Of a stretch of DNA of 38,152 nucleotides, positions 1-11,800 are shown piece by piece. The stretch comes from Kibdelosporangium persicum (GTDB lineage: Bacteria; Actinomycetota; Actinomycetes; Mycobacteriales; Pseudonocardiaceae): the NCBI RefSeq assembly GCF_013280595.1, contig NZ_JAAATY010000057.1, forward strand, positions 1-38,152, given 5' to 3'. Both the position numbers and the translations under genes were made by a program. Under the pieces are notes generated by a model. That model was given only the letters and a program-made list of their open reading frames with translations, searched no databases and was not told the DNA's origin. How positions within the stretch are numbered: the stretch's first letter is position 1; each line of letters begins with the position of its first letter.

Positions 1-1235
1 GATCACGTGGGCGTTCGTGCCGCTGATCCCGAACGACGACACCCCCGCCCGCCGCGGCCGGCCGGTGCGCGGCCATTCCTTCGCCTCGGTGAGCAGCCGC
101 ACAGACCCGGCCGACCAGTCCACGTGCGGCGACGGCTCGTCCACGTGCAACGTCCGCGGCACCACACCATGCCGCATCGCCAGCACCATCTTGATCACAC
201 CGGCCACCCCGGAAGCCGACTGGGTGTGCCCGATGTTCGACTTCACCGACCCCAGCCACAGCGGCCGTTCCCGCCCCTGGCCGTACGTCGCCAACAACGC
301 ACGCGCCTCAATCGGATCACCCAACCGGGTCCCCGTCCCGTGCGCCTCCACAACATCCACATCAGACGCCTCAAGACCCGCCACAGCCAGCGCCTGCCCA
401 ATCACCCGCCGCTGAGCCCGCCCACTCGGAGCAGTCAACCCATTCGACGCACCATCAGAATTCACCGCCGAACCACGCACCACAGCCAACACACGATGAC
501 CATTACGCCGAGCATCCGACAACCGCTCCACCAACAACACACCAACACCCTCACCCCACGCCGTACCATCAGCAGCCGCCGCGAACGCCTTGCACCGCCC
601 ATCCGAAGCAAGCCCACCCTGCCGCTCGAACTCGGTGAACACGGCGGGTGTGGCCATCACCGTGACCCCACCGGCCAGCGCCAGCGTGCACTCACCCTGC
701 CGCAGCGCCTGGACCGCCAGGTGCAGCGCGACCAGCGACGACGAACAGGCAGTGTCCACCGTGATCGCCGGCCCCTCCAGACCGAGTGCGTACGCCACCC
801 GGCCCGAGACGATCGACCCGGACGTGCCGGTCATCAGGTGCCCCTGGACCCGCTCCGGCAGGCCGGCCGCACCGGTCCCGTATCCGTGCGCGGTGCAGCC
901 GACGAACACGCCGGTGGGACTGCCCTTCACCGACCGCGGATCGATACCGGCCCGTTCGAACGCCTCCCACGAGGTCTCCAGCAGCAGCCGCTGCTGCGGA
1001 TCGGTGGCGAGCGCCTCACGCGGGCTCATCCCGAAGAACGCGGGATCGAAGTCACCAGCACGGTCCAGGAAGCCGCCTTCGAGCCGGAATCCGGCCCCGT
1101 CGAGCACCCAGCCGCGATCGCGGGGAAAGCCCGAGATCGCGTCCTGGCCGTCGGCCACCAGCCGCCACAACTGCTCCGGGGACTCCACGCCGCCCGGGAA
1201 CCGGCAGCTCATGCCGATGATGGCCACCGGTTCGT
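1..1235 (-). other. PKS module D2: KS only (window edge)
   Basis: Ketosynthase opening [15 protein letters not shown] near 1230-1190, with DTACSSSL (Cys codon 745-747), EAHGTGT near 330-350 and SNIGHTQ near 205-225. All three catalytic residues are present and the domain is almost complete at base 1. The AT and any reductive domains lie outside. Codon use between about 290 and 590 differs sharply from the rest of gene D. Confidence 0.92.
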
Positions 1236-4200
1236 CGGCGAGGGGCCGCACGGACGGCGCCTGCACCGTGCCGGTTGTGCCACCGAACAGTTCGTCCCGG
1301 AGGTGCTCCGCCACGGCACGCGCGGTCGGGAAGTCGAACACGAGCGACGGCGGCAACCGCAAGCCCGTGGCGGCCGCAAGATCGTTGCGCAGTTCGACGG
1401 CGGTCAGCGAGTCGAAGCCCAGATCGCGGAAGACCCGATCCGGTTCGACCGGCTGCCGGTCGTCGTCACGCAACACCGCCGCGGCCCTGCGGCACACCAG
1501 TTCCAGCAGCAGCCGCGCACGCTCCGCCTGGGGTGCGGTGGAAAGGCGCTGCCGCAGCTGTCCGGGGACGCCTTGCTCCCGGGGTGTCTCGGCGATCCGG
1601 CGCACCTCCGGCAGTTCCCGCAGCAGCGCGGGCTGCGCCGCCGGAGTGATCCCCGGGAAACGCGTCCAGTCGACGTCCATCACCACGACGGACGTCTCGT
1701 CGCGGTCCAACACCTGCTGCAGCGCGGACAACGCCTGCTCGGGTCGCATACCCGTGACGCCACGCCGCTCCAGGTACACCCTGGTCGCGTCGTCCGCCGC
1801 CATACCGGCGCCCGCCCATGCGCCCCAGGCCACCGACGTGGCCGCCAGGCCTCGTGACCGCCGCTGCGCGGCGAACGCGTCCAAGAAGGCGTTCGCCGCC
1901 GCGTAGACACCCTGCCCGCCGTTGCCGAGCACCCCGGCGCTTGACGAGAACAGCACGAAAGCGTCCAGCCGCCGGTCGGCCAGCAGGTGGTCCAGGTTGA
2001 CCGCGCCGGTCACCTTCGCCGCGAGCCCGGCGGCGAGGTCGTCCAGCGAGATCCGGTCAAGCGTGGCCGACTCGGCCACACCTGCCGCGTGGACCACCGC
2101 GCGCAGCGGAGGCCCATCGCTGTCCAGCTCCGCGAGCAGACTGGCCAGCGCGTCCCGATCCGCCACGTCGCATGCGGCCACCGTGACCCGGTCACCCAGC
2201 TCAGCCACCACCTCCGCGAGCCGCCCGGCCGGCAAGCCCCGGCGGCCGGCGAGCACCACCCGGTCCGCGCCCGATCCCAGCAGCCACCGCGCGATCTCCC
2301 GGCCGACTCCGCCGGTGCCGCCGGTCACCAGGACCGTGCCCCGCGGCCGCCATGCCGGGCCACCGCCCGGCCCGGCCGACGCACGCACCAGCCGGCGCAC
2401 CAACGCACCGGAATCGCGCAGTGCCACCTGGTTGTCGCCATCGGTCGCGCCGAGCACCCGGCACAACCGCCGCGCGGTGGCCTCGTCCAGGAGCTCCGGC
2501 AGGTCCACCAGACCACCCCAGCGCTCGGGATGCTCCAGCCCGGCCACCCGGCCCAGGCCCCACACCGCCGACTGGTCCGGCCGCGGCACCTCTCCGGCGC
2601 GCCCGGTCACCACGCCGCCACGGGTGACCGACCACAGTGGAACATCGAGAGCGGCGTCGCCCAACGCCTGGGTGAGCACCAGGCAGGCGGCCAGTCCCCA
2701 CGGCACACCCGGCCACCGGTCGCCCTGGCCGGGCGCCAGGGCGAGCAGGCTCAGGACACCGGCGGGCCGCACGCCGCTCAGCCGTTCCCGGACCGCAGTA
2801 CGGTCGTCCCTGGCCGGATCGATCGTCATCGTCTCGACCCGCGCGCCCGCGGCGGTCAGTCCCGACGTGAGCAGCCCGGTGAGCTCTTCGGCGCCGGTGA
2901 CCGGAAGCGCCAGCAGCCATGTCCCGGAGAGTGTTCCCTGGCCGTCCTCGCCGCGTGGCCGCCAGACCACGCGGTACCGCCAAGAGTCCACAAGAGACTT
3001 GTCACGGCGGTCCCTGCGCCACACGGAAAGCGCGGGCACCACCTGATCCAGGGTGTCCTGGTCCACCCCGAGCGAGGAGGCCAGCCACTCGAGATCCCCG
3101 CCGTCGACCGCGTTCCAGAACTCCCCGTCCGCCGGGACGGCGTCGCCGGGAACCACGGCGGGCACGCCGGCTGCCGGCCAGAAACGCCTGCGCTGGAAGG
3201 CGTACGTCGGCAAGTCCACCCGCCGCGGCGAATACCGCGAGAAGAACGCCGCCCAGTCCACCGGCACACCACGGACGTGCAACCGGGCCAACGCGGAGGT
3301 CATGGCCGAAACCTCGCCGCGCTCGGCCCGTGACACCGGCACGAACGCGGCCTCGTCGCGGGGCAGGCAGTCCTGCCCCAACGCCGACAGCACCCCTCCC
3401 GGTCCCAGTTCGACGAACGTACGGGCACCCGCCGCGGCCAGTGCCGCGATCCCGTCGGCGAAGCGGACTGTTTCCCGGACATGCCGGACCCAGTACTCCG
3501 GCGAGCACATCTCTTGCGCGACGAGACCACCGGTCAGGTTCGACACCACCGGAATCGTCGGCTCACCGTAGGAGACGCCAGCCGCGACCGCGGCGAAATC
3601 CGCCATCATCGGCTCCATCAAGGGCGAATGGAACGCGTGCGACACCCGCATCCGCCGCGTTCTGTGCCCGCGTCGCTCCAGCTCCGCAACCAGCTCGGCG
3701 ACCGGCGACTCGGCGCCGGAGACCACCACCGACTCCGGGCCGTTCACCGCGGCGATGCTGACGCCGTCCGGCAGCAACGGTCGCACATCGCTTTCGGCAG
3801 CCCGGACCGACGTCATCGTCCCGCCGGACGGCAACTGTTGCATCAACCGGCCACGTGCCACCACCAACGCCGCCGCGTCGGCCAACGACAACACTCCGGA
3901 GACATGCGCGGCGACCAACTCGCCCAGTGAATGGCCCACCACGAAGTCAGGCCGCACACCCCACCACCCCAGCAACCGGAACAGTGCGACCTCCACCGCG
4001 AACAGACCGGCCTGCACGAAAACGGTCTCGCCCAGCAACGCCTCGTCGTCGCCCCACACCACATCACGCAGCGAACGCCCGAGCAGCCCGTCCAAGTGCG
4101 TGCACAACTCGTCGAATGCTTCGGCGAACACCGGGAAGGCCGCGGACAGTTCCCGGCCCATGCCGAGTCGTTGCGAACCCTGTCCGCTGAACAGGAACGC

Positions 4201-5883
4201 CAGCTTCCCGCCAACGGGAGATCCTTCGACGACGTTCGCCGTGGGCTCACCCGCCACCAGGCCGTCGAGTCCACGCAGCAACGCGTCGCCATCGCCGAGG
4301 ACCACCGCACGGTGTTCCATCGCGGCGCGGGACACCGCCAGCGAGTACCCGACGTCGGCCAAAGCCGCCGGGGCCGAGTCGGCGTGCGAGCGGAGACGGC
4401 CTGCCTGCGCCCGCAACGCGGCCGGAGTCCGGCCGGACAGCACCCACGGCACGGGGGCGTTGCCCGGGGCCAGCGGCTCGCTGGGACCAGTCTCCGGTCG
4501 GTCCCGCGGCGGTGCCTCTTCGACCACCACATGCGCGTTCGTCCCGCTGATCCCGAACGACGACACACCGGCACGACGCGGTCGTCCGGTGTCCGGCCAC
4601 TCCCGCGCGTCGGTCAGCAACCGGACGTCCCCGGCGTGCCAGTCGACCTCGGGTGAGGGTTCGTCCACGTGCAACGTCTTCGGCAGCACGCCGTGCCGCA
4701 TCGCCAGCACGGTTTTGATCACACCGGCGACCCCGGCCGCGGCCTGGGTGTGGCCGATGTTCGACTTCAGCGACCCGAGCCACAACGGCCGCTCCCGGTT
4801 CCGGCCGTAGGTCGCCAGCAGCGCGCCCGCCTCGATCGGGTCCCCCAGCCGGGTGCCGGTGCCATGCGCCTCCACCAAGTCCACATCGGACGGTGACAAC
4901 CGGGCGTTCGCCAGTGCCGCCCGGATCACCCGCTCCTGCGCACGCCCGTTCGGCGCCGTGAGGCCGTTGGACGCACCGTCCTGGTTGACCGCCGTACCAC
5001 GCACCACCGCGAGCACCGGATGGTCGTTGCGCACGGCGTCCGACAACCGCTCCACCAGCAACAGCCCGACCCCCTCGGCCATCCCGAACCCGTCGGCGGC
5101 GGCCGCGAACGACTTGCACCGCCCATCCGGTGAGAGCCCGCCCTGGCGGGAGAGCTCGACGAAGGACCCCGGTGTGCTGATGACCGTCACACCGCCGGCC
5201 AGCGCCATCGTGCAGTCGCCCGCCCGCAGGGCCAGGCAGGCCAGGTGCAGGGCAGCCAGCGACGACGAGCACGCGGTGTCGATGGTCACCGCTGGGCCTT
5301 CGAGCCCCAGGGTGTAGGCGATCCGGCCGGACGCCATGCTGGCGGAACTGCCGGTGGCGACGTACCCTTCGTGCTCCTTCGACGGCGTGCCCATCGCCTG
5401 CAGGTAATCGTGGTAGTTCAGGCCGACGAACACACCCGTCTGGCTGCCGCGCAGCGCCGCGGGCACGATCCCGCCGCGCTCCAGTGCCTCCCAGGCGGTT
5501 TCGAGCAGCAACCGCTGCTGCGGATCGGCGGCGAGCGCTTCCCGCGGGTTGACGCCGAAGAACTCGGCGTCGAAATCACCGGCGTCGTGCAGGAAACCGC
5601 CGTTGCGCGTGTAGGTCGTCCCCGATGCCCGCGGGTCCGGGTCGTACAGCCGCTCGACGTCCCAGCCCCGGTCGGCCGGGAACTCGCCGATCACGTCCTG
5701 GCCGGACGACACCACCTGCCAGAGGTCCTCCGGTGACCCGACACCACCGGGGAAACGGCAGCTCATCGCGACGATGGCGATGGGCTCGGTGGCCCGCTCG
5801 GTCATCTCGCGCAGACCGCGGCGCGCCACCCGGAGATCGGCGGTGACCCGCTTGAGGTACTCGAGATAACGCTCGTCGGTCAT
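1..5883 (-). CDS. Modular type I PKS, first module plus next KS (gene D, 3' end outside window)
   Basis: Reading from the ATG at 5883-5881, one frame stays open to base 1 (1961 codons) with no frameshift: the last codons in phase spell the conserved KS end GTNAHVI. Domains by residue: docking helix 1-29 ([21 protein letters not shown]), KS 30-450 ([22 protein letters not shown]), AT 560-892 (GHSLGE, HAFH: malonyl type), KR 912-1342, ACP 1455-1532 (GFDSL), second KS 1550 to the edge ([22 protein letters not shown]). The first module has no DH or ER: the AT is followed directly by the FWNAV start of the KR structural subdomain. Its product should be a beta-hydroxy unit without alpha-methyl. The KR has catalytic Ser, Tyr, Asn and Lys but neither standard stereochemical fingerprint. 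The docking type matches the end of gene C, and the ATGA overlap places it in the same operon. Confidence 0.95.
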   Translation of the reverse strand, partial: MTDERYLEYLKRVTADLRVARRGLREMTERATEPIAIVAMSCRFPGGVGSPEDLWQVVSSGQDVIGEFPADRGWDVERLYDPDPRASGTTYTRNGGFLHDAGDFDAEFFGVNPREALAADPQQRLLLETAWEALERGGIVPAALRGSQTGVFVGLNYHDYLQAMGTPSKEHEGYVATGSSASMASGRIAYTLGLEGPAVTIDTACSSSLAALHLACLALRAGDCTMALAGGVTVISTPGSFVELSRQGGLSPDGRCKSFAAAADGFGMAEGVGLLLVERLSDAVRNDHPVLAVVRGTAVNQDGASNGLTAPNGRAQERVIRAALANARLSPSDVDLVEAHGTGTRLGDPIEAGALLATYGRNRERPLWLGSLKSNIGHTQAAAGVAGVIKTVLAMRHGVLPKTLHVDEPSPEVDWHAGDVRLLTDAREWPDTGRPRRAGVSSFGISGTNAHVVVEEAPPRDRPETGPSEPLAPGNAPVPWVLSGRTPAALRAQAGRLRSHADSAPAALADVGYSLAVSRAAMEHRAVVLGDGDALLRGLDGLVAGEPTANVVEGSPVGGKLAFLFSGQGSQRLGMGRELSAAFPVFAEAFDELCTHLDGLLGRSLRDVVWGDDEALLGETVFVQAGLFAVEVALFRLLGWWGVRPDFVVGHSLGELVAAHVSGVLSLADAAALVVARGRLMQQLPSGGTMTSVRAAESDVRPLLPDGVSIAAVNGPESVVVSGAESPVAELVAELERRGHRTRRMRVSHAFHSPLMEPMMADFAAVAAGVSYGEPTIPVVSNLTGGLVAQEMCSPEYWVRHVRETVRFADGIAALAAAGARTFVELGPGGVLSALGQDCLPRDEAAFVPVSRAERGEVSAMTSALARLHVRGVPVDWAAFFSRYSPRRVDLPTYAFQRRRFWPAAGVPAVVPGDAVPADGEFWNAVDGGDLEWLASSLGVDQDTLDQVVPALSVWRRDRRDKSLVDSWRYRVVWRPRGEDGQGTLSGTWLLALPVTGAEELTGLLTSGLTAAGARVETMTIDPARDDRTAVRERLSGVRPAGVLSLLALAPGQGDRWPGVPWGLAACLVLTQALGDAALDVPLWSVTRGGVVTGRAGEVPRPDQSAVWGLGRVAGLEHPERWGGLVDLPELLDEATARRLCRVLGATDGDNQVALRDSGALVRRLVRASAGPGGGPAWRPRGTVLVTGGTGGVGREIARWLLGSGADRVVLAGRRGLPAGRLAEVVAELGDRVTVAACDVADRDALASLLAELDSDGPPLRAVVHAAGVAESATLDRISLDDLAAGLAAKVTGAVNLDHLLADRRLDAFVLFSSSAGVLGNGGQGVYAAANAFLDAFAAQRRSRGLAATSVAWGAWAGAGMAADDATRVYLERRGVTGMRPEQALSALQQVLDRDETSVVVMDVDWTRFPGITPAAQPALLRELPEVRRIAETPREQGVPGQLRQRLSTAPQAERARLLLELVCRRAAAVLRDDDRQPVEPDRVFRDLGFDSLTAVELRNDLAAATGLRLPPSLVFDFPTARAVAEHLRDELFGGTTGTVQAPSVRPLADEPVAIIGMSCRFPGGVESPEQLWRLVADGQDAISGFPRDRGWVLDGAGFRLEGGFLDRAGDFDPAFFGMSPREALATDPQQRLLLETSWEAFERAGIDPRSVKGSPTGVFVGCTAHGYGTGAAGLPERVQGHLMTGTSGSIVSGRVAYALGLEGPAITVDTACSSSLVALHLAVQALRQGECTLALAGGVTVMATPAVFTEFERQGGLASDGRCKAFAAAADGTAWGEGVGVLLVERLSDARRNGHRVLAVVRGSAVNSDGASNGLTAPSGRAQRRVIGQALAVAGLEASDVDVVEAHGTGTRLGDPIEARALLATYGQGRERPLWLGSVKSNIGHTQSASGVAGVIKMVLAMRHGVVPRTLHVDEPSPHVDWSAGSVRLLTEAKEWPRTGRPRRAGVSSFGISGTNAHVI
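1290..5797 (-). other. PKS module D1: KS-AT(malonyl)-KR(unclassified)-ACP
   Basis: Approximate domains: KS 4535-5795 ([17 protein letters not shown]), AT 3210-4205 (GHSLGE at about 3922-3940, HAFH at about 3625-3640), KR 1860-3150, ACP 1290-1520 (GFDSL). The KR has TGGTGGVG, Lys in AAKVTG, Ser/Tyr in [15 protein letters not shown] and the following Asn. The B-type LDD site reads GVAESATL, and the A-type Trp site is Leu. A beta-hydroxyl is expected, with configuration not predictable by motif. Confidence 0.9.
5795..5883 (-). other. N-terminal docking coiled coil of PKS D (class 1a-like)
   Basis: The first 29 residues, [20 protein letters not shown] then [11 protein letters not shown], give a charged helix before the KS. 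The type is the same as at the start of gene B. Confidence 0.85.
5880..5883 (-). promoter_or_regulatory. ATGA stop/start overlap coupling genes C and D
   Basis: The TGA of gene C (5882-5880) overlaps the ATG of gene D (5883-5881). AAGGAG at 5895-5900, inside the last codons of gene C, lies 11 nt upstream and can act as the Shine-Dalgarno. This arrangement is typical of translational coupling. Confidence 0.85.
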
Positions 5884-8800
5884 GAGGTGCCCAGCTCCTT
5901 GTCCAGCAGGTCGAAGATGGTGTCGCCAGTCGCCTCCGCCAGGTCCTGGCCGTCGGCGGGCGCGTCGGTGCCGAGTGCCACGACACGCCCGCCTGTCCAC
6001 TTCGCGAGCAGGGCCTCCAGGTGTGTGGTGATCGCCGACCGCTCGCCATCACCTGGCGTCAGGCCGGTGAGCACCACGCCCAGCCGGTCGAATTCAGCTA
6101 GCACTCCGGTCACCGTGGCCTGTTCGCCGCCGAACAACTCGGACCGCAGGTGCGCCGCCAGCTCCACCGGTGTGGGGAAGTCGAAGACGACCGTGGTCGC
6201 CAGCCGCAGACCGGTGTCGGCGCCGAGCCTGTTGCGCAGGTCGACAGCGGCCAGCGAGTCGAAGCCGTGATCCCGGAAGGCCCGCTCGGCGTCGACCGCT
6301 TCGGGCCCGGGATGACCGAGCACCGCCGCGGCGTTGGCCCGCACCAGCTCCAGCAGCACCTGGTCGCGCTCGGCGTCCGTCGCGGTGGCCAGCTTGTCGA
6401 GCATCTCTCCGGGACCATCGCCGCCTGGGGTGCCGACGGGCTCCATCGCGCGCGCGGCGTCAGGGATCTCGTTCAGCAGGGTGCTGGCGCGTGCCGAGGT
6501 GAACACCGGGACGAAGCGGTCCCAGTCGATGTCCGCCACCGCGATGAACGTCTCGTCGTGGTCGAGCGCCTGTTCCAGCGCGGTGAGCGCCAGGTCCGGG
6601 TCAAGCAGCGGCAGGCCTTGCCGCAGTGGGCGATCCCGCAGCACGGTCTCGCGGACAGCTGTGTCACCGGCGTCCCACTCGTTGAGCGCGTTCCAGATCC
6701 CCCACGCGACCGATGTCGCCGGCAGGCCTCGGGAACGACGCTGCTCGGCCAGCGCGTCGAGGAAGGCGTTGCCTGCCGCGTAGGCGCCGTGCTCGCCGCT
6801 GCCCCAGACTCCGGAGATCGAGGAGAAGAGGACGAAGGCGTCCAGTGGCTCGCCGGCGAACAGTTCGTCCAGCAGCCTGGCCCCGGTGACCTTGGCGTGC
6901 AGCACCCGGGCGAACGCGTCCAGGCTGGTTCCGGCCAGGTCACCCAGTTCGATCACCGCCGCCGCATGCAGCACGGTCCGGATCGGCGAGCCGTCGGCCT
7001 TCATCTTCTCGATGAGCTCGGCCAGGCTGTCGCGATCGGTGACGTCGCACGCCGCGATGGTCACCCGTGCGCCGAGTGCGGCCAGGTCCGCTTCAAGCTG
7101 GGCCGAGCCGGCCGCCGCCGGGCCACGGCGGCTGGTGAGCACGATGTGCTCGGCTCCCGCACCGGCCAGCCACCGGGCCACCCGGGCGGCCAGTGCTCCG
7201 GTGCCGCCGGTGATCAGAACCGTGCCACTCGGTCGCCACCGGCGGGCGGGCGGCTCGTTCGCCGGTTCCGCACGCACCATTCGCCGGGCGAAGACACCCT
7301 GTCGGCGCAACGCGATCTGGTCCTCGCCGTACGCACCCGCCACGGTGGCCACGAACCTCTCACGGAACCGCTCGTCGGGTGCCTCCGGGAGGTCGACCAG
7401 GCCACCCCACCGGTGCGGGAACTCCAGCGCGGCCACCCGGCCCGCGCCCCAGACGGCCGCCTGGTCCGGCTCCGGCGACGGGTCCGCGTCGTCCACCGAG
7501 ATCGCGCCGCGCGTCGCGCACCACAGCGGCGCGTCGATGCCCGCGTCGCCCAATGCCTGCGACAGCAGGATTGTGCCGGCCATGCCGACAGTCATCGCGG
7601 GATACTCCGAATGGGGCTGTCCGGCCATCGCGAGCAGTGACACCACCGCACGCACCTGGCGCGAGCCACCGAGCACCCGTGCCAGGGTGGCGCGATCGGC
7701 CCCTTCCGGCATCGTGATCTTCTCGACGACGGCGCCCGCCTCGGTGAGGGCCTGTTCGGCAGCGGTGACCCATTCGTCCCGGTCCGTCCTCCCGGGAAGG
7801 ACGAGCAGCCATGTCCCGCTGAGCGGTGCCACGGTCCCCGCGGACAGCGCACGCCACCGGATCCGGTACCGCCATCTGTCCATAGTAGACATACGGCGGC
7901 GGTTCCTTCGCCAGGACGACAACGCCGGCAGGACGGAGTCCAACGAAGCGTGGTCCGGAAGCTCGATCAGATCCGCGACGGAGCCGGTGTCCCCACGCTC
8001 CACCGCGGACCAGAAGTCGGCATCGGCCTCGTCCGTGCCCGTGGCCGCGTCCCGCCGCTGCCCGGCGTCCAGCCAGTAGCGCTGCCGTTGGAAGGCGTAG
8101 GTGGGCAGGTCCACTACTCGCGCTTCGCCGGTCAGCTGGGAGATGTCGATCGGTACACCGCGAACGTGCGCCTCACCGAGCGCCGTGACGAAGCGCGACA
8201 GGCCGCCGTCGGTACGGCGCAACGAACCGAGCACGACCGCCGGCTTGTCCGCCTCCATGGCGATCTCCTCGACTCCGGCCGTCAGCACGGGATGCGGGCT
8301 GCACTCGATGAACACACCGTGATCGGCATCGAGCAAACCGCGTACCGCCGCTGAGAACCGGACGGTCTGGCGGAGATTGCGGTACCAGTACCCGGCATCG
8401 AGTGTCGCCGTGTCCACCGGCTCGCCGGCGACAGCGGAGTGGAACGGGATCCGAGACGGCATCGGGGTGATCGGTGCGAGTTCGTCGAGCACCCGGGCAC
8501 GGATCGACTCGACCTGCGCCGAGTGGGACGCGTAGTCCACCGGGAGACGGCGTGCCCGGACTCCCGCGACCCGCAGTTCAGCCTCGATCTCGTCCAGTGC
8601 GTCCGGGTCCCCGGAGACGACAACCGACGTGGTCCCGTTGACCGCCGCCACCGACACCCGCCCGTCCCACCGCGCCAGCCGCTCATCCACATCGGACACA
8701 GCGAGCGTGATCGACAGCATGCCGCCCTTGCCCGCCAGCCCTTCGGCGATCGCCTTGCTGCGCAATGCCACCACCCTGGCCGCGTCGTCCAGCGTCAGCC

Positions 8801-11800
8801 CGCCGGCGACATGAGCCGCGGCTATCTCGCCCTGCGAATGACCGACCACCGCCGAGGGTTCCACGCCGAAGGAACGCCACAGCGCGGCCAGCGAGACCAG
8901 TACCGCGAAGAGGGCGGGCTGGACCACGTCGACCCGTTCCAGAGCCGGCGCACCCGGCGCGCCGCGGAGCACTTCCGGCAACGACCAGTCCACGTAGGAC
9001 CGAAGTGCGGCCGAGCACTCCTCGATCGCGGCGTGGAAGACCGGCGAGGTGTCCAGCAGTTCGGCCGCCATGCCCGGCCACTGCGACCCCTGGCCGGGAA
9101 AAACGAACACGACCCGGTCGTTGTCCTGTGCCGTTCCCCGCACCACGCCTTGTCGTGACCCACCGGCGGCGAGACCGGCCAGCCCGGCCGCGAACCCGTC
9201 GTGGTCCGATGCCACCACCACGGCGCGGTGCGGCAGGCCCGCACGAGCCACGGCGAGCGTATGGGCCACATCGGCGAGATCAGGCCCGTCGACGGTCACA
9301 AGGGCACTCAACCGGACGGCCTGAGCGGCCAGCGCCGTCCGGTTCGCGGCGGACAGCACCCACGGCAGCACCGGCGCGTGCACGGTCCGGTCGGCGGGTT
9401 CCGCCGGTTGCGCCTGCTCGATGATCACGTGCGCGTTCGTCCCGCTGATGCCGAAGGACGAGACCGCGGCGCGGCGCGGCCTGCCGGTGTCCGGCCACTC
9501 CCGCGCCTGGCTGAGCAGCTCGACCGCACCGGACGACCAGTCCACCTGGGCCGTCGGCCGGTCCGCGTGCAGCGTCTTCGGCAGTATCCCGTGCCGCATC
9601 GCCAGCACCATCTTGATCACGCCGGCCACGCCCGCCGCCGCCTGGGTGTGCCCCAGGTTCGACTTCACCGACCCGAGCCACAGCGGGGCCTGCCCGGCGC
9701 GGTCCCGGCCGTACGTGGCCAGCAGCGCCTGCGCCTCGATCGGATCGCCGAGCCTGGTGCCGGTCCCATGCGCCTCGACGGCGTCGACATCGGCGGTGGA
9801 CAGCCCGGCGTTCGCGAGTGCCTGCCGGATGACTCGTTGCTGCGCCGGACCGTTGGGCGCCGTCAGGCCGTTCGACGCCCCGTCCTGGTTCACCGCGCTG
9901 CCCCGGATGACCGCGAGAACCGGGTGGTTGTTGCGCCGCGCGTCGGACAGGCGCTCCAGCAACAGCATCCCGGCGCCCTCACCCCATCCGGTTCCATCGG
10001 CGTCCTGCGAGAAGGACTTGCAGCGGCCGTCGGCCGCGAGCGCACCCTGGCGCGACAGTTCGGCGAACACGCCCGGAGTGGCCATCACCGTCACCCCGCC
10101 CGCCATGGCCAGCGAACACTCACCGGTGCGCAGCGCCTGGACACCCATGTGCATCGCCACCAGGGACGACGAGCAGGCGGTGTCCACAGTCACCGCCGGT
10201 CCCTGGAAACCGAGCGTGTAGGCGATCCGGCCGGACGCGACACTGCCCGCCGCACCGGTGCTCATGTACCCCTCTGCTTCCGGGGGCAGTTCGGTCAGCC
10301 AGGTGCCGTAGTCGTGGTACATCACGCCCGCGTAGACCGCGGTGTCGCTGCCGCGCAACGACTCCGGCCTGATTCCGGCGCGCTCCAGCACTTCCCACGA
10401 CGTCTCGAGCAACAGCCGCTGTTGCGGGTCCATCGACATGGCCTCGCGCGGGGAGATGCCGAAGAAGCCCGCGTCGAACTCCCCCGCGTCGTACAGGAAG
10501 CCGCCTTCGATGGTGTGTGCGGTGCCCGCCGGTCCGTACAGGCGCTCGACGTCCCAGCCGCGATCAGGCGGGAACCGCGCGATGGTGTCGGTGCCGTCGG
10601 TCAGCAGGCGCCAGAAATCCTCCGGTGAGCCGACGCCACCGGGGTACCGGCAACTCATCGCCACGATCGCGATCGGCTCGTCGCCGGTGTCCGGTGTGCC
10701 ACGCGGCCGGACCACCGCACCGGCACCCGTGTCGTCCATTTCGGACAGAAGGTGGGCGGCGAGCTCCGCAGGGGTCGGGTAGTCGAACACGAGGGTGGCG
10801 GGCAGTCTCAGGCCGGTCAGCTCGGTGAGGCGGTTGCGCAGCTCGACCGCGGTGAGCGAGTCGAATCCCAGTTCCCTGAAGGCCTTGCCGGATCCGATCG
10901 GCCGGTCGCCGGAATGCCGCAGCACCACCGCGGCCTGGGCGGCGACCAGGCGGAGCAGGACCTCGAGCCGCTCGTCACCGGGAACCTCGGCCAACCGCCG
11001 CCGCAACGCCGTACCCGCGTCGGTCCCGGACGCCGGGCCCCTGCGGTCCGGACGGCGGACCAGCGCCCGCAGCAGAGCGGGGACACGGCCGGCTGAGTCC
11101 ACCGGGACCGCGTGCGGATCAAGACCCGCGGGCACCACGAGCGCCTCGGATTGCCGCAGCGACGCGTCGAACAAGGCGAGGCCCCGTTCCGGGGTCAACG
11201 CGGTCATCCCGCCCAGGGCGAGGCGGTCCAGAGCCGCACTGCTGAGTCCGGCCGACATCCCGCCGCCGGCCGCCCACGGCCCCCAGGCCAGCGACACCGC
11301 CGCGAGCCCGGCCTGGCGGCGGTACTCGGCCAGTGCGTCGAGGAAGGCGTTCGCGGCCGCGTAGTTGGCCTGGCCCGGATTGCCGAACACACCGGACGCC
11401 GACGAGAACAGCACGAACGCCGCCAGGCCGAGGTCCCTGGTCAGCTCGTGCAGATTCCAGGCGCCGGCCGCCTTCGGCCCCAGCACCCGGTCGACCCGTT
11501 CGGAGGTCAGGTCCGCCAGCACACCGTCGTCCAACACCCCCGCCGCGTGCACCACAGCGGTCAGAGGATGCTCACCTGGCACGTCGGCCAGCACGCGCCG
11601 CACCGCATCACGGTCGGAGACGTCACACGCGGTCACCGTGACGTTCGCTCCGAGTCCGGTCAGCTCGGCTTCCAGGCCGGGCACCAGCGCCCCACTCCTG
11701 CTGACCAACAGCAGGTGCCGGACTCCATGCGAGGCGGCCAGGTGCTTGGCCACCAGCCCACCCAGCGCGCCTGTGCCCCCGGTGACCAGCACTGTTCCCC

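Noticed and set aside
5403-5407. Candidate TTA codons elsewhere (for example 5405-5407, 5867-5869, 13228-13230, 15775-15777, 23266-23268, 30214-30216, 33189-33191, 36483-36485, 37729-37731)
   Set aside because: Each was checked against the gene frame and spans two codons, so none is an in-frame TTA.
1-5883. Possible frameshift in gene D, since no single bounded frame spans it
   Set aside because: The codon phase from the ATG at 5883 continues unbroken to base 1 and conserved motifs appear throughout in that phase. The gene simply runs off the edge without a stop.
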